From: Nodosilinea sp. PGN35
GTDB taxonomy: Bacteria; Cyanobacteriota; Cyanobacteriia; Phormidesmidales; Phormidesmidaceae
Length of the DNA: 64,000 nt
Assembly: GCF_029109325.1 (NCBI RefSeq)
Contig: NZ_JAQKQJ010000003.1
Span: 186,001-250,000 of the forward strand
Reading direction: 5' to 3'
Shown: piece by piece, positions 54,914-63,936 of the stretch
How positions within the stretch are numbered: the first letter of the stretch is position 1
Layout of the letters: each line of letters starts with the position of its first letter
Position numbers and translations under genes: made by a program
Notes under the pieces: generated by a model
The model's input: only the letters and a program-made list of their open reading frames with translations
What the model was told of the DNA's origin: nothing
Databases searched by the model: none

Positions 54914-55181
54914 CTCAGGGTCTCCAAGAAGGGCTAGAGGAAATGATTGGGCACGGCTCTTTGAGTATCTAACAAACCTCAAAGCCCGTGGGTTAACAAT
55001 CCTAAACTCGTTGTTTTGGTCGCGCGATCGCCACACGTTGCTAAAACCGTAACCTCGTACAGCTTCCTTATAGTTCGTTGATAGATTGCTAGAGGACTCA
55101 GGGGAGATCCAGTCGGCGTCTCTAGCTATGCCTCGGCTCTGACCGTGATTCCCCGGCTGAACGTTAGGTGTGAGAGCAATC

Positions 55182-56390
55182 ATGAACAAGCGAGTATTTT
55201 TGGCCCTGGTGGGGGCTAGTCTGATGGCCGCAACCCTGGGTGGTGGAATGGGGAATCAGGCGATCGCGCAGACCCAGCCCGAGTGGCACAACTGCCTGAC
55301 CCGCGAAGTGTTTACCCCCGAGAAGCAGGCCTGGTGCAATCGCTGGAGCACGCTGCAAAACGGCACCTACATCGTGCCCCTGGGCTTTGGCCCCGAACCC
55401 ACCTTTGAAACCGTCACCCTAGAGAATGGGGAGTACAACCGCCCCGGCGAGCTGGTGGTGAGCCTGGCCAACGAGCCCAACTGGCTGGCCTTTGGCGACA
55501 TCGACGGCGACGGCAGGGATGACGCCGCTGTGATCTTTGGCGTCAACCAGGGGGGCGGCAGCAACCTGGTCACCTACCTGGCGGCGGTGATGGATATTGA
55601 CGGCGAGGCCGAAGCGCTGCGGCCGGTGGCCCTGGGCGAACGAATTCTGCTCAACGGCCCCACCACCATTGCAAACCAGCGCATCACCGTGGCCCAGCTG
55701 ACCCAGACCGAGGTAATCAACCGCAGCTTTGTGGTCGATGGCGGCAGCCTCAGCGAGCTGGCCCAGCTGCCCAGCCCCGAGCGGGCGGAGGTGCCCGATG
55801 GCACCGTGGTCTTTTCGCAAACCACGACTCATGCGGTGCGGGTGTTTACCCGCGACGGGCAGCCCTACATCAACCTGTTTAATAGGGCTAGCAGACGGCA
55901 GGAGCTGAATGGCGTGCGGGCGATCGCGGTAACTTCAGTAGAGGGCATGGTCTTTATGACCTCTGGCTCCACCGCCCAGGGGCAGCCCGCCGTACGGGTC
56001 AGCATTTCCCCCGATGGCAGTCAAACCTTTGAGGTCAACGACACCGTGCAAACCAACTCCGCCAGCGTGACCGGCACCGTCACCTACCTGCCCCGCATTG
56101 CCATGCCCCCCCACGCCGTGCTGGAAGTCAGCCTGCTGGATGTCAGCCGGGCCGACGCCCCCGCCATTACCCTGGCGTCTCAAAGCGTGGTGTTTGGTGA
56201 CCGGCAGGTACCCATCCCCTTTGAGCTGGTGTACAACCCCGACCAGATCGACCCCCGCTTTTCCTACGCGGTGCAGGCCCGCATTTTAGTCGATGGCGAT
56301 CTGCGCTTTATCAACACCAGCCGGTTTGCGGTGATTACCCAGGGCAATCCGACTGAGGTAGAGGTCAGGGTTGACCCGGTGTCGCGCTAG
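55182..56390 (+). CDS. Exported protein with C-terminal YbaY-like domain
   Basis: 402 residues from the ATG at 55182; a GTG at 55170 is possible. The signal peptide is MNKRVFLALVGASLMAATLG to about AIAQ (cleavage after residue 30). FGDIDGDGRDDAAVIFGVNQ is an FG-GAP-like calcium-binding loop. A middle beta-rich region contains a MliC-like stretch (VFSQTTTHAVRVFTRDGQPY). Residues about 290-400 (VTGTVTYLPRIAMPPHAVLE through DLRFINTSRFAV) form a YbaY/YscW lipoprotein-chaperone-like fold. No lipobox cysteine, so periplasmic or secreted. Role unknown. Divergent from the DUF1517 gene. Confidence 0.75.
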   Translation: MNKRVFLALVGASLMAATLGGGMGNQAIAQTQPEWHNCLTREVFTPEKQAWCNRWSTLQNGTYIVPLGFGPEPTFETVTLENGEYNRPGELVVSLANEPNWLAFGDIDGDGRDDAAVIFGVNQGGGSNLVTYLAAVMDIDGEAEALRPVALGERILLNGPTTIANQRITVAQLTQTEVINRSFVVDGGSLSELAQLPSPERAEVPDGTVVFSQTTTHAVRVFTRDGQPYINLFNRASRRQELNGVRAIAVTSVEGMVFMTSGSTAQGQPAVRVSISPDGSQTFEVNDTVQTNSASVTGTVTYLPRIAMPPHAVLEVSLLDVSRADAPAITLASQSVVFGDRQVPIPFELVYNPDQIDPRFSYAVQARILVDGDLRFINTSRFAVITQGNPTEVEVRVDPVSR

Positions 56391-56645
56391 TCGGGCGGTC
56401 TGGGGTGGCTGGTCTCGGTTATTCATAGGCTTGAGTCCACTCTCTTGGGGAATCGCCGGCCCGGCCGTCCACTCTTGAGCGTTTTTCGCTCTTGACCGCC
56501 CGCCTGGGGCAGCTACTGGGCTCTATCCCTGGGTATAAATTAGATGAACCTACGACAGAAGGCGATCGGGCGAGGAAGGCCGCTTGTTAGACTAACGGCA
56601 GCCTAGCCTCCCCCAAGTGTGTCGTTCTTCAACCTGTAGCCTACT

Positions 56646-59231
56646 GTGACCGTTCAAGACTCCGCCCCCGCCCTGCCTCCCATTGCTCAGGCTCCCCTTC
56701 AGCCCCTGGTTTACCTGGTTGAAGACGAAACCCAAACGGTGCTCGACTGGGCCGCGACGGTGGCCAGTTCGGAGGACACCTACTTTCAGCGGGGGCAGCG
56801 GCTGGCCCGGCGACTCGGTGCCCACTACCGCCGCGATGGGCTGACCGAGTTTGGGTTCTGGACGCCGGAGCTGGTGGCCGACATCATTCAGTCGGAGCGC
56901 ACCCTGGAGCTAGAAATTCTCACGCCGCTACAGCCGATCGACTTTCGCGCCCCCCAGCAGACGCTCCGGTTTCAGCGCGATCGCCTGCCGGTGATGCAGC
57001 AGGGGGAGTTTGTCTGGGCGGTGGTGGCGGGGGTAAAGCCGGGCAGCCGCGATCGCGCTGGCAGCTTCTACTGGCTGCGCTACATCGACGCCGAGGGCCG
57101 ACTCAACTACATTCGCGACCCCCTGGCCTACTCGCTGCCCTACGGCGTGTTTGCCCCCGCCGAAGTGTACGACCTCCGGCGGCTCCAGCAGCGGCGGGCC
57201 GACTTGGGCTACCTGGCCCGCAGTTCAGCCCCCAAGGGCGGCCTCGACCCCGAAATTCCCCGGGTGCCCGCCCCCACCAACATTCTGCAAATCCACGTCA
57301 AAACCGCCTCCGCCGAGGGCAGCCTGGAGGGGCTGACCCGCATTTACCAGCGCATTTCTGACAAACTCGCCGCTGGCGAAGCCCTCACCCCCGCCGAAGC
57401 CGCCTACACCGGCTACGAAGCGGTGCAGCTGCTGCCGGTGGAGCCCACCATCGAGTACCGCCGCGAAGACACCAACACCGAGCACGAGTTTTTTGCGATC
57501 GCCGAAACTGCCGCTTTTAACACCGTCAAGAAAGACGAGGCCCCTGGAGACGAGGCCAGCACCCACCTCACCGTCACCCTGCGCCAGCCCAACACCCAAA
57601 ACTGGGGCTACGATGTGCCCATTCTGGGCAGCGCCACCACCAACCCGGCGGTGCTGGGCAGCCTGCGCCCCGACGAAATGGTCGAGTTCATCGCCACCCT
57701 GCACACCTTCTCCACCGGCCCCATCCAGCTGATTTACGACCTGGTCTACGGCCACGCCGACAATCAGGGCCTTGAGCTGCTCACCCAGCAGTTCTTCAAA
57801 GGCCCTAACATGTACGGCCAGGACCTCAACCACCAGCTGCCCCAGGTGCGCGCCATTTTGCTAGAGATGCAGCGGCGCAAGATCAACACCGGGGCCGACG
57901 GCATTCGCGTCGATGGCGGCCAGGACTTTCGTTTTTTTAACCCCCTCAGCGGCCGGGTCGAGCAGGACGACGTGTACCTGTTGGCCATGAGCGATGTGGT
58001 GCAGGATATCCAGGGCTACCGGCGGCGCATGTTTACCATCTTTGAGGATGGCCGCCCCTGGCCGGAGCCGGGCTGGGAGGAAAAATCGACCTACCGCGAG
58101 CTGATCGAGGCCAAGCCGGGCTCGTTTCAGTGGGGACCGCTAATTTTTGCCCACAACACCCCCACCCTGAAGGGCTTTTGGGATCGCAAGTGGCGACGGG
58201 TGTGCGAAGTGATCTTCCAGGGCGACCACTGGATTACCGGCTGCGGCAACCACGACACCGTGCGCCGGGGCAACCAAATTGAGCTGGATGCCGACATCAA
58301 CTGGAACCTGGGCAAGTCCCTGCCCGAGGCCCTCAACCGGGCCTACAACAACTCGGCCACCCTGCTGTGGGTGCACGGCTTTTGTCCGGGGCTGCCGATG
58401 GACTTTCTCAACGCCAGCCTGGAAACTCCCTGGGGCTTTTTTCGCAACACCGACGATCGCTACGGGGTCAAGGTGGTCTCCGAAGAGGTGGGCTTTTTGG
58501 ACTGGGAGATTGAGCCCGAGCTGTACCGTCAGCCCCACGCCTTTCCCCAGCTCAAGTCCCTCGGATTTGAGACGCTGGCACAGCTGAAGGGGTTTGCCAA
58601 TGCCCTGCGCCAGGCCATGGTCGAAACCGACTACAACCTGGAGGAGGTGGCCCAGATCTGTCAGCACTGCCTGGGCGAGGGGGCCGACGGCGTGGTGTGC
58701 GAAGTGCCCGCCCTCGAAGAACTCAACCGGCCCAGCCTGCCCCGATTTTTGGCCACCCTCGATGTGCCCAAGCTGAAGCAGTTTGCCATGGCCTTCATGG
58801 AAGACGGCCACGACATCTGCAACGTGGCCCACTACGTTGAGCAGGCCAATCCCGATCGCGGCTACTTTGGCATGGCCCTGCGGCAGTTTCGGCGGCAGCG
58901 CCCCTGGCTGCGCGAGAACCTGATGGGCCGCGATCGCTTCAACCGCATCAGCGACGACGAGCGCACCCTGTTCTACGGCTACCGCATTGAGCCCCACTCC
59001 ACCGACGGGCAGGCTCCTCAGGAAGTGGCGATGGTGGCCCACCTGGGCGGTGCTCCGACCACGGTCACCCTCGGTGACTGGCTTCAGCTCGACCTGGGGG
59101 CGTGGCAGGTGGGTCTTGCCACACCGGGGCTGGAGCTTGACCCCGGTGCTGACGCCCTGCGCTCCTTTGAGCTGCGCGACGGGGAGGGCCTGCTGCTGGT
59201 GAAGGGGGCTGAAACCCCAGCGAGGAGCTGA
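56646..59231 (+). CDS. gghA: Glucosylglycerol hydrolase-like GH13-related enzyme
   Basis: 861 residues starting with GTG. The fold carries glycoside hydrolase features: a long N-terminal region (YRRDGLTEFGFWTPEL), GADGIRVDGGQDFRFFNP around residue 418 with the likely catalytic Asp, and TGCGNHDTVRRGNQ with an NHD motif near 535. The length and the LRYIDAEGRLNYIRDPLAYS and DGIRVDGGQ blocks resemble Synechocystis Slr1670 (GghA), which hydrolyses the compatible solute glucosylglycerol to glucose and glycerol. It would recycle osmolyte after salt stress. No ggpS or ggpP gene is nearby. Other GH13-like sugar hydrolases are the alternative. Confidence 0.7.
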   Translation: MTVQDSAPALPPIAQAPLQPLVYLVEDETQTVLDWAATVASSEDTYFQRGQRLARRLGAHYRRDGLTEFGFWTPELVADIIQSERTLELEILTPLQPIDFRAPQQTLRFQRDRLPVMQQGEFVWAVVAGVKPGSRDRAGSFYWLRYIDAEGRLNYIRDPLAYSLPYGVFAPAEVYDLRRLQQRRADLGYLARSSAPKGGLDPEIPRVPAPTNILQIHVKTASAEGSLEGLTRIYQRISDKLAAGEALTPAEAAYTGYEAVQLLPVEPTIEYRREDTNTEHEFFAIAETAAFNTVKKDEAPGDEASTHLTVTLRQPNTQNWGYDVPILGSATTNPAVLGSLRPDEMVEFIATLHTFSTGPIQLIYDLVYGHADNQGLELLTQQFFKGPNMYGQDLNHQLPQVRAILLEMQRRKINTGADGIRVDGGQDFRFFNPLSGRVEQDDVYLLAMSDVVQDIQGYRRRMFTIFEDGRPWPEPGWEEKSTYRELIEAKPGSFQWGPLIFAHNTPTLKGFWDRKWRRVCEVIFQGDHWITGCGNHDTVRRGNQIELDADINWNLGKSLPEALNRAYNNSATLLWVHGFCPGLPMDFLNASLETPWGFFRNTDDRYGVKVVSEEVGFLDWEIEPELYRQPHAFPQLKSLGFETLAQLKGFANALRQAMVETDYNLEEVAQICQHCLGEGADGVVCEVPALEELNRPSLPRFLATLDVPKLKQFAMAFMEDGHDICNVAHYVEQANPDRGYFGMALRQFRRQRPWLRENLMGRDRFNRISDDERTLFYGYRIEPHSTDGQAPQEVAMVAHLGGAPTTVTLGDWLQLDLGAWQVGLATPGLELDPGADALRSFELRDGEGLLLVKGAETPARS

Positions 59232-59344
59232 CAACCGGGCGTTCGAGAAAGTACTGAGTACATTTGCTCATCAGCTTAGGTTATCGAATCAACACACAAT
59301 CACCAAAGATTGTGTTAATGAAAATCTGTACTTGTTGTTACAAT

Positions 59345-59501
59345 GAGAGACGGAGGAGATGAGAGCCCTCCAGCGGAAAAATTATCTAACCTCTGGCGCT
59401 GGCAAAAGTGCCGGGTTTTTGGTGGTTTCTTTCCGATTGAGAGAACAACGTAGATATTTAGTATCACCCACGTCGGCTTCCCTAGGGAGCCGATTTTTTT
59501 T
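59345..59501 (+). ncRNA. Probable free-standing small RNA with terminator
   Basis: TACAAT at 59339-59344 looks like a -10 box; transcription would start near 59351. The sequence can fold CCAGCG (59370-59375) with CGCTGG (59397-59402) around an A/U-rich loop that holds ATTATCTAACCTCTG. It ends in the stem CGGCTTCCC/GGGAGCCG at 59474-59492 and eight T residues. There is no downstream gene on the same strand; the next gene is convergent. No open reading frame of quality is present. A conserved cyanobacterial sRNA such as PsrR1 is conceivable but I cannot confirm identity. It could also be the 3' UTR of gghA. Confidence 0.5.
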
Positions 59502-59525
59502 ATTCTTTACGATCGCGATCGCCCC

Positions 59526-61256
59526 TCACTCTGCCCCTAGAGGTAACTTGACGCAGGAGGGATAAACTGGCCCGTAGGCCAGGCCAACGGTGATCACCCG
59601 ATGGTCGATCTGGGGGCAGTCTCCAGGCCGGGCTCCGGTGCCGCTGTTGAGTGCGTAGGCCGGAAAGCAGGCCGCCGCCACGCTCAGCCGCAGCCGATGA
59701 CCGGGGGCCAGGGTGCAGGCCGTGGGTTGCAGGGGCACCGTCACCACCTGGGGGCCGGCATTGGAGTCATCGGCATTGTCAACCCGGCACTGCCCCTGGG
59801 TGAGGTTGATCGTCCGGCCATCGCTGTAGACCTCCGAGAGCACCAGGCTGAGGTCAAAGCTGGGGGCGTCGGCCCGGCAGTAGAGGGTGGCGATCGCCGT
59901 TCCCACCAGGGTCAGCCCCTCGCTCAGGGAGTCGGTCGTATAGGTCAGGACATCGGTGCGGCTGTCGATCGCCCCGCGATCGAAGGGGCCGGGGGGCAGG
60001 CCGCAGTGGCCCCCCAGGGAGGGCACCGGTCGCCAGGGGTCGTGGACGAGCACGTCTTCAGCGGGGGAAACGACGTTTCCTGCTACCTGAAACAGGTGGG
60101 GACTGAGTGTGCCGTCATCCCCGCGCAGCCCCGCCAGGCCGCTGCTGCGGAGGTAGAAGGGGGAGCCGGGGCGGGTAGGCCAGCGATCGCGCCCCCGCCA
60201 CTGGTTGGCCCCCATCACAAACAGCTGAACGGGAGCCTCAGCGCTGGCCTCGGCGGGAGCATCTTTCAAAAATCGGTCGAACCAGCGCAGGTGCAGACGA
60301 TCGATGGGACTGTCGGCCTCGGGGCCAAAGTCCACCGCCCCTACCCGACGGCCCCAGGGCAGGTGACCCCAGGGCCCAATCCACAGGGATTGGGGGGCGC
60401 TGCCTTGGGCAATCATCTGCTGGTACAGGCGCAGATCGCCCCGCAGGTAGGGGTCGTACCAGCCGCCGATGTGGAGCATGGGCAGGTCTACCGCCGTCAA
60501 ATCGGGCTGGAGCGATCGCCAGTAGTCGTCAGGCCGGGGGTGATCGAGCCACTGGTGAAAGAAAGAGTCGGCGGCGTAGGTGCTGAGCACCTGGGGCCGG
60601 GGGGGGATGGCATCGCCCAGGGGCAGGTGGTGGGCCGCCTGGCGCAGCGCCTGATAGGCCGCAGCGTTGCCCTTGAGACGGGCGGTTTCGGCGGCGAGCT
60701 GGAGCGCCCAGCCCAGGCCAATTTGCAGCGGCAGGGCACCGTTTTCGTAGGCCCAGTCGGCGTAGAGGTCGTAGCCCACCATGGCTGGGGCGATCGCCCT
60801 GAGGGCGGGCGGTTGTTTCGCCGCCGCGTACAGCTGGGTCATGCCTTGGTAAGAAAACCCGTACATGCCGACCTTGCCGCTGCTCTGGGGTAGCGCTGCC
60901 GCCCACTGCACCGTGGCGTAGCCGTCGTCGGCCTCGTGGCGAAACAGGTCAAACTCGCCCCCCGAGGTGCCCCGCCCCCGCACGTCTTGAATCACCACGA
61001 TGTAGCCGTGGCTGGCGTACCAGGTGGGGTGGGCATAGACCACGGTAGAGGCGATCGCCCGGCCGTAGGGCTGCCGCATCAGCAGCACCGGAAACGACCC
61101 CTCGCCCATGGGGTAGTACACATCGGCGTCGAGGTGAACGGTGGCAGGGTTCCCCTCGGTGACTTTCCCCGGCTGGGGCGCAGGGGAGGCCACGTCCAGT
61201 CTTAGCGTCTGCTTTGGCGCAACAGTGAAGGGGCCTGGGACACAGGGTGTGAACAA
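59526..61256 (-). CDS. CocE/NonD family hydrolase
   Basis: About 576 residues with no ATG near the start; a TTG at 61256 is the best candidate, so the exact N-terminus is uncertain. Alpha/beta-hydrolase core: VLLMRQPYGRAIA, VIQDVRGRGTSGGEFDLF, the nucleophile elbow MYGFSYQGMTQL (G-x-S-x-x-G) near residue 132, and HIGGWYDPYLRG. The C-terminal jelly-roll follows (GTAIATLYCRADAPSFDLSL). Family members are X-Pro dipeptidyl peptidases, cocaine esterase and acyl hydrolases. The substrate is unknown. No signal peptide is visible. Confidence 0.85.
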   Translation of the reverse strand: MFTPCVPGPFTVAPKQTLRLDVASPAPQPGKVTEGNPATVHLDADVYYPMGEGSFPVLLMRQPYGRAIASTVVYAHPTWYASHGYIVVIQDVRGRGTSGGEFDLFRHEADDGYATVQWAAALPQSSGKVGMYGFSYQGMTQLYAAAKQPPALRAIAPAMVGYDLYADWAYENGALPLQIGLGWALQLAAETARLKGNAAAYQALRQAAHHLPLGDAIPPRPQVLSTYAADSFFHQWLDHPRPDDYWRSLQPDLTAVDLPMLHIGGWYDPYLRGDLRLYQQMIAQGSAPQSLWIGPWGHLPWGRRVGAVDFGPEADSPIDRLHLRWFDRFLKDAPAEASAEAPVQLFVMGANQWRGRDRWPTRPGSPFYLRSSGLAGLRGDDGTLSPHLFQVAGNVVSPAEDVLVHDPWRPVPSLGGHCGLPPGPFDRGAIDSRTDVLTYTTDSLSEGLTLVGTAIATLYCRADAPSFDLSLVLSEVYSDGRTINLTQGQCRVDNADDSNAGPQVVTVPLQPTACTLAPGHRLRLSVAAACFPAYALNSGTGARPGDCPQIDHRVITVGLAYGPVYPSCVKLPLGAE

Positions 61257-61281
61257 GAGCTGAGGATGGGTGATGGGGGCT

Positions 61282-61298
61282 GGTGGGCAGTGCCCACC
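61282..61298. repeat. GGTGGGCA/TGCCCACC palindrome, copy 4
   Basis: Identical 17-mer to 13330-13346, followed by CTACG. It lies in the short gap between the CocE-like and cupin genes, abutting the cupin stop codon. Confidence 0.7.
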
Positions 61299-61799
61299 CT
61301 ACGAAGCTAGGGATATGGGTTGGGGAGCGTCGTGCCGCCCTAGTACGGCTAGGTCTTCGTCGTCTAGCTCAACGGGAGTGCCGCTGCGGATCAGCTCGGC
61401 AAAATCTTCGTTGGGCACCATGATGCACAGGGCATAGAGCCGCGTGGGGCCGGTGTTTTCGACTACATGTACGCCGCTGGGGGGCACCAAAATACTGTCT
61501 CCTGCCTGAATTGCCACGGTTTTGCCGTCGCAGGTGGCGCGGCCTTCGCCCTTGAGCACAAAGAACATTTCGACTGCGACCTGGTGACGATTGGGAGGGG
61601 TTTTGCCGCCCACGTCAAAAATCTCCACGCAGTAGGTCAGCGACATATCGGCAATGGTGGGGTCAAACACCAGGGCCAAGCGATTGCTGTCGCCGGGGCT
61701 AATGCGAAAAGCCTGGTAGTCCTTGGGCGACTTATACACCGGAACGACGCAGCTCGTAGGCAACGGGCAGGCCAGGGAATCGACAACGACGGTATCCAT
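61299..61799 (-). CDS. Cupin domain protein
   Basis: 166 residues. The cupin barrel motifs are PPNRHQVAVEMFFVLKGEGR (H-x-x-x-x-E-type motif 1) and GDSILVPPSGVHVVENTGPT (motif 2 with PxxxxH). The N-terminus (MDTVVVDSLACPLPTSCVVP) shows no signal peptide. Cupins bind metal and act as isomerases, dioxygenases or sensors; nothing narrows this one. It lies upstream of the CocE-like hydrolase on the same strand, close enough for an operon. Confidence 0.85.
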   Translation of the reverse strand: MDTVVVDSLACPLPTSCVVPVYKSPKDYQAFRISPGDSNRLALVFDPTIADMSLTYCVEIFDVGGKTPPNRHQVAVEMFFVLKGEGRATCDGKTVAIQAGDSILVPPSGVHVVENTGPTRLYALCIMVPNEDFAELIRSGTPVELDDEDLAVLGRHDAPQPISLAS

Positions 61800-62201
61800 A
61801 ACCGGGTTGGCCTAACGGTAAGGGCATCACTATGCTAAACAGACTCCCACGTCGATCACAGTAGCTCACCGTACCTTTCATAAAAAGTTGCCTGGTCAAA
61901 ATCGCCACCAGGAGCGAAAGCTGTCTTTTTATTGAGACTTCACCGTTTTGTTGAGACTGGCGATCGCCCCAACGGTCCTCCGACCCCAGCTCTAGCCACC
62001 CCAGTCTGAAGAGATTGCGTAGCTTCTTTATGAAGCTCCTGGCCGGGGCAGTTTAGGGTTACGCTAAACCTGAGTATTTCTCCTTGTCTGTGGTGCTGGG
62101 CCAATGGGGAAATCTAGCAGTGCCTGGGTCGATCTACCATCGCTCTTGACGGCTTTTCCTCCTCCAGGTTTAACGGTTACTCCCTCGGTCTAAAACGCAG
62201 C
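61800..62201. other. Intergenic region upstream of the REC-PP2C gene
   Basis: About 400 bp between divergent genes. Two small hairpins (AGCTTC/GAAGCT near 62021-62037 and TTTAG/CTAAA near 62053-62069) are the only structure seen. No gene, RNA or clear promoter was recognised. Confidence 0.5.
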
Positions 62202-63335
62202 ATGATCGACATCCTCATCATTGAGCACGATGCCGCCACAGAGCAGTTTTTGGTCAGCGCTCTCAAGCAGCAGGGCTATAGCGTCACCACGGCCCGCAGC
62301 GGGGCAGAGGGTCTCACCCTGGCCGAGAAGCTGCTGCCGGGAGTCATCATCTGCGACTGGAATATTCCTGGCACCATTGACGGGTTGGCCATCTGCCAGG
62401 CGCTCAAGCACCACCCGGTGCTCTCGATTACCTCGCTGCTGCTGCTGACGGCCCGCTATAGCACCGCCGACCGGGTCAAGGGGCTGGAGATGGGGGCCGA
62501 CGATCTGCTCTCAAAACCGGTGGATATTAACGAGCTGAACGCGCGGGTGCGGGCGGGGCTGCGCATCTACCAGCTCACCCAGGATCTGCGCCAGCAAAAG
62601 CAGCGCATGGAAGCCGAAATGGCCGAAGCTGAGGGCTACGTGCGATCGCTTCTGCCCGACGACCAGAATGGCCGAGTGCCCATTCAGTCAAGGTTTTTGC
62701 CCTCCCAGCAGCTGGGCGGTGACTGCTACGACTACTACTGGCTCGACCCCGACTACCTGGTGATGTACCTGCTCGATGTCTCAGGCCACGGCCTGGGATC
62801 GGCGCTGCTCTCCACCTCGGTGCTGAACGTGCTGCGGGCCCAGTCGCTGCCCGACGTCAGCTTCTACCGCCCCGAGAAGGTGCTGCGGGCGCTGAACGAA
62901 ACCTTTCAGATGAGCGATCAGAACCAAAAATATTTCACCATCTGGTACGGTGTGCTCAACTGCGCCAACCGCCAGCTGCTCTACGCCAGTGCTGGCCACC
63001 CCCCGGCGGTGCTGGTGTCGATCGATGCCGACCAAACGGTGACCACCACCCGCCTGCGCACCCCCGGCATGCCCGTGGGCATGCTGCCCGAGGCCAAGTA
63101 CCAGTGGCAGCGCTGCCAGCTACCCCCCAACAGCAGCCTCTATCTATTCAGCGACGGCCTCTACGAAGTGCTGCAAGACAATGAGCAGTACATTGGCCTC
63201 GACAACTTCGTAAACCTGCTGGCTGAGGCCAAGCGCGAGCGCAGCATTGACCACATTCTCGACAGCGTAATTCAGCGCCAGGCGGGAGAAGTGGCCAGCG
63301 ATGACATGTCGCTGATGATGGTCAACCTAGACTAG
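62202..63335 (+). CDS. Response regulator fused to PP2C (SpoIIE/RsbU-type) phosphatase
   Basis: 377 residues. The REC domain spans residues 1-120, with the phospho-acceptor in VIICDWNIPG (Asp about 52), LLLLTARYS and LLSKPVDINELNARV. A coiled linker (LRQQKQRMEAEMAEAEGYVR) leads to the PP2C-like domain: GGDCYDYYWLDPDYLVMYLL, VSGHGLGSALLS, ASAGHPPAVL, LFSDGLYEV and ASDDMSLMMV, holding the metal-binding aspartates. It should dephosphorylate an anti-sigma antagonist when activated by a histidine kinase. The STAS gene downstream, facing it, is a natural candidate. Confidence 0.9.
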   Translation: MIDILIIEHDAATEQFLVSALKQQGYSVTTARSGAEGLTLAEKLLPGVIICDWNIPGTIDGLAICQALKHHPVLSITSLLLLTARYSTADRVKGLEMGADDLLSKPVDINELNARVRAGLRIYQLTQDLRQQKQRMEAEMAEAEGYVRSLLPDDQNGRVPIQSRFLPSQQLGGDCYDYYWLDPDYLVMYLLDVSGHGLGSALLSTSVLNVLRAQSLPDVSFYRPEKVLRALNETFQMSDQNQKYFTIWYGVLNCANRQLLYASAGHPPAVLVSIDADQTVTTTRLRTPGMPVGMLPEAKYQWQRCQLPPNSSLYLFSDGLYEVLQDNEQYIGLDNFVNLLAEAKRERSIDHILDSVIQRQAGEVASDDMSLMMVNLD

Positions 63336-63484
63336 AGCCCGGCAGATCTACGGGCTAGCCGTCCCGGTGGTCTGGGCTCTCCAGCTGCCGAGGTTTAGGG
63401 GTTCAGGCGTTACGATGGGGCCTAAACCCTGGTATTCCCTACAGTTCCCCCGTTGATAGGTAGATCGCCATGGGTATTTGTAGG

Positions 63485-63509
63485 ATGGGTTAACGAGAGC
63501 GTAACCCAT
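63485..63509. repeat. Short ATGGGTT/AACCCAT inverted repeat
   Basis: ATGGGTT (63485-63491) and AACCCAT (63503-63509) around AACGAGAGCGT, with flanking GTAGG. It is a common type of dispersed bacterial repeat, found here in the gap between the PP2C and STAS genes. Confidence 0.45.
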
Positions 63510-63609
63510 GCGGGTGCTGGGTTTCGTGCCTCGACCCAACCTAAATCGTCTTATATATGATTACGCCTTCCTACTTACCCCGCTCCCTTGAGAACCGCCA
63601 TGTCAGAAT

Positions 63610-63936
63610 TTAGGACACCGTGAGCTTAGCGTTTTCAAAGGCCTGGCGGTTTTCGTAAATTTCAAACACCCGATCCATACTGGTGAGTTCAAACAGCATC
63701 CGTACCTGGTCATTGATGGAGCAGATGCAGAAGCTACGGTTGAGCCCGCGCGCCTTTTTGAGCAGCACCACCAGAGTTCCTAGGCCCGAGCTGTCAACAA
63801 AGGTAATGTCGGTCAGATCCACCAAAATAACCTCAGCCCCTTCCTGGAGAAGGGTTTCCACAGACTCGCGAAACTCTTCTGCTTTGGTGCTGTCTAAGAT
63901 ACCGGTCGGCTGAATAACCTGAACGTTAGAACTCAT
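63610..63936 (-). CDS. STAS-domain anti-sigma factor antagonist
   Basis: 108 residues. VQVIQPTGILDSTKAEEFRE and ILVDLTDITFVDSSGLGTLV form the STAS fold; DSSGLG holds the serine that a partner kinase phosphorylates. RMLFELTSMDRVFEIYENRQ completes the domain. When dephosphorylated, such proteins bind and sequester an anti-sigma factor or kinase. The RsbU-type phosphatase gene faces it across about 270 bp, suggesting one partner-switching circuit. No RsbW-like kinase is in the window. Confidence 0.9.
   Translation of the reverse strand: MSSNVQVIQPTGILDSTKAEEFRESVETLLQEGAEVILVDLTDITFVDSSGLGTLVVLLKKARGLNRSFCICSINDQVRMLFELTSMDRVFEIYENRQAFENAKLTVS

Noticed and set aside
59359..59565. 68-codon open frame across the candidate small RNA
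   Set aside because: Runs through the terminator and into the end of the convergent gene, and has no homology-like features.
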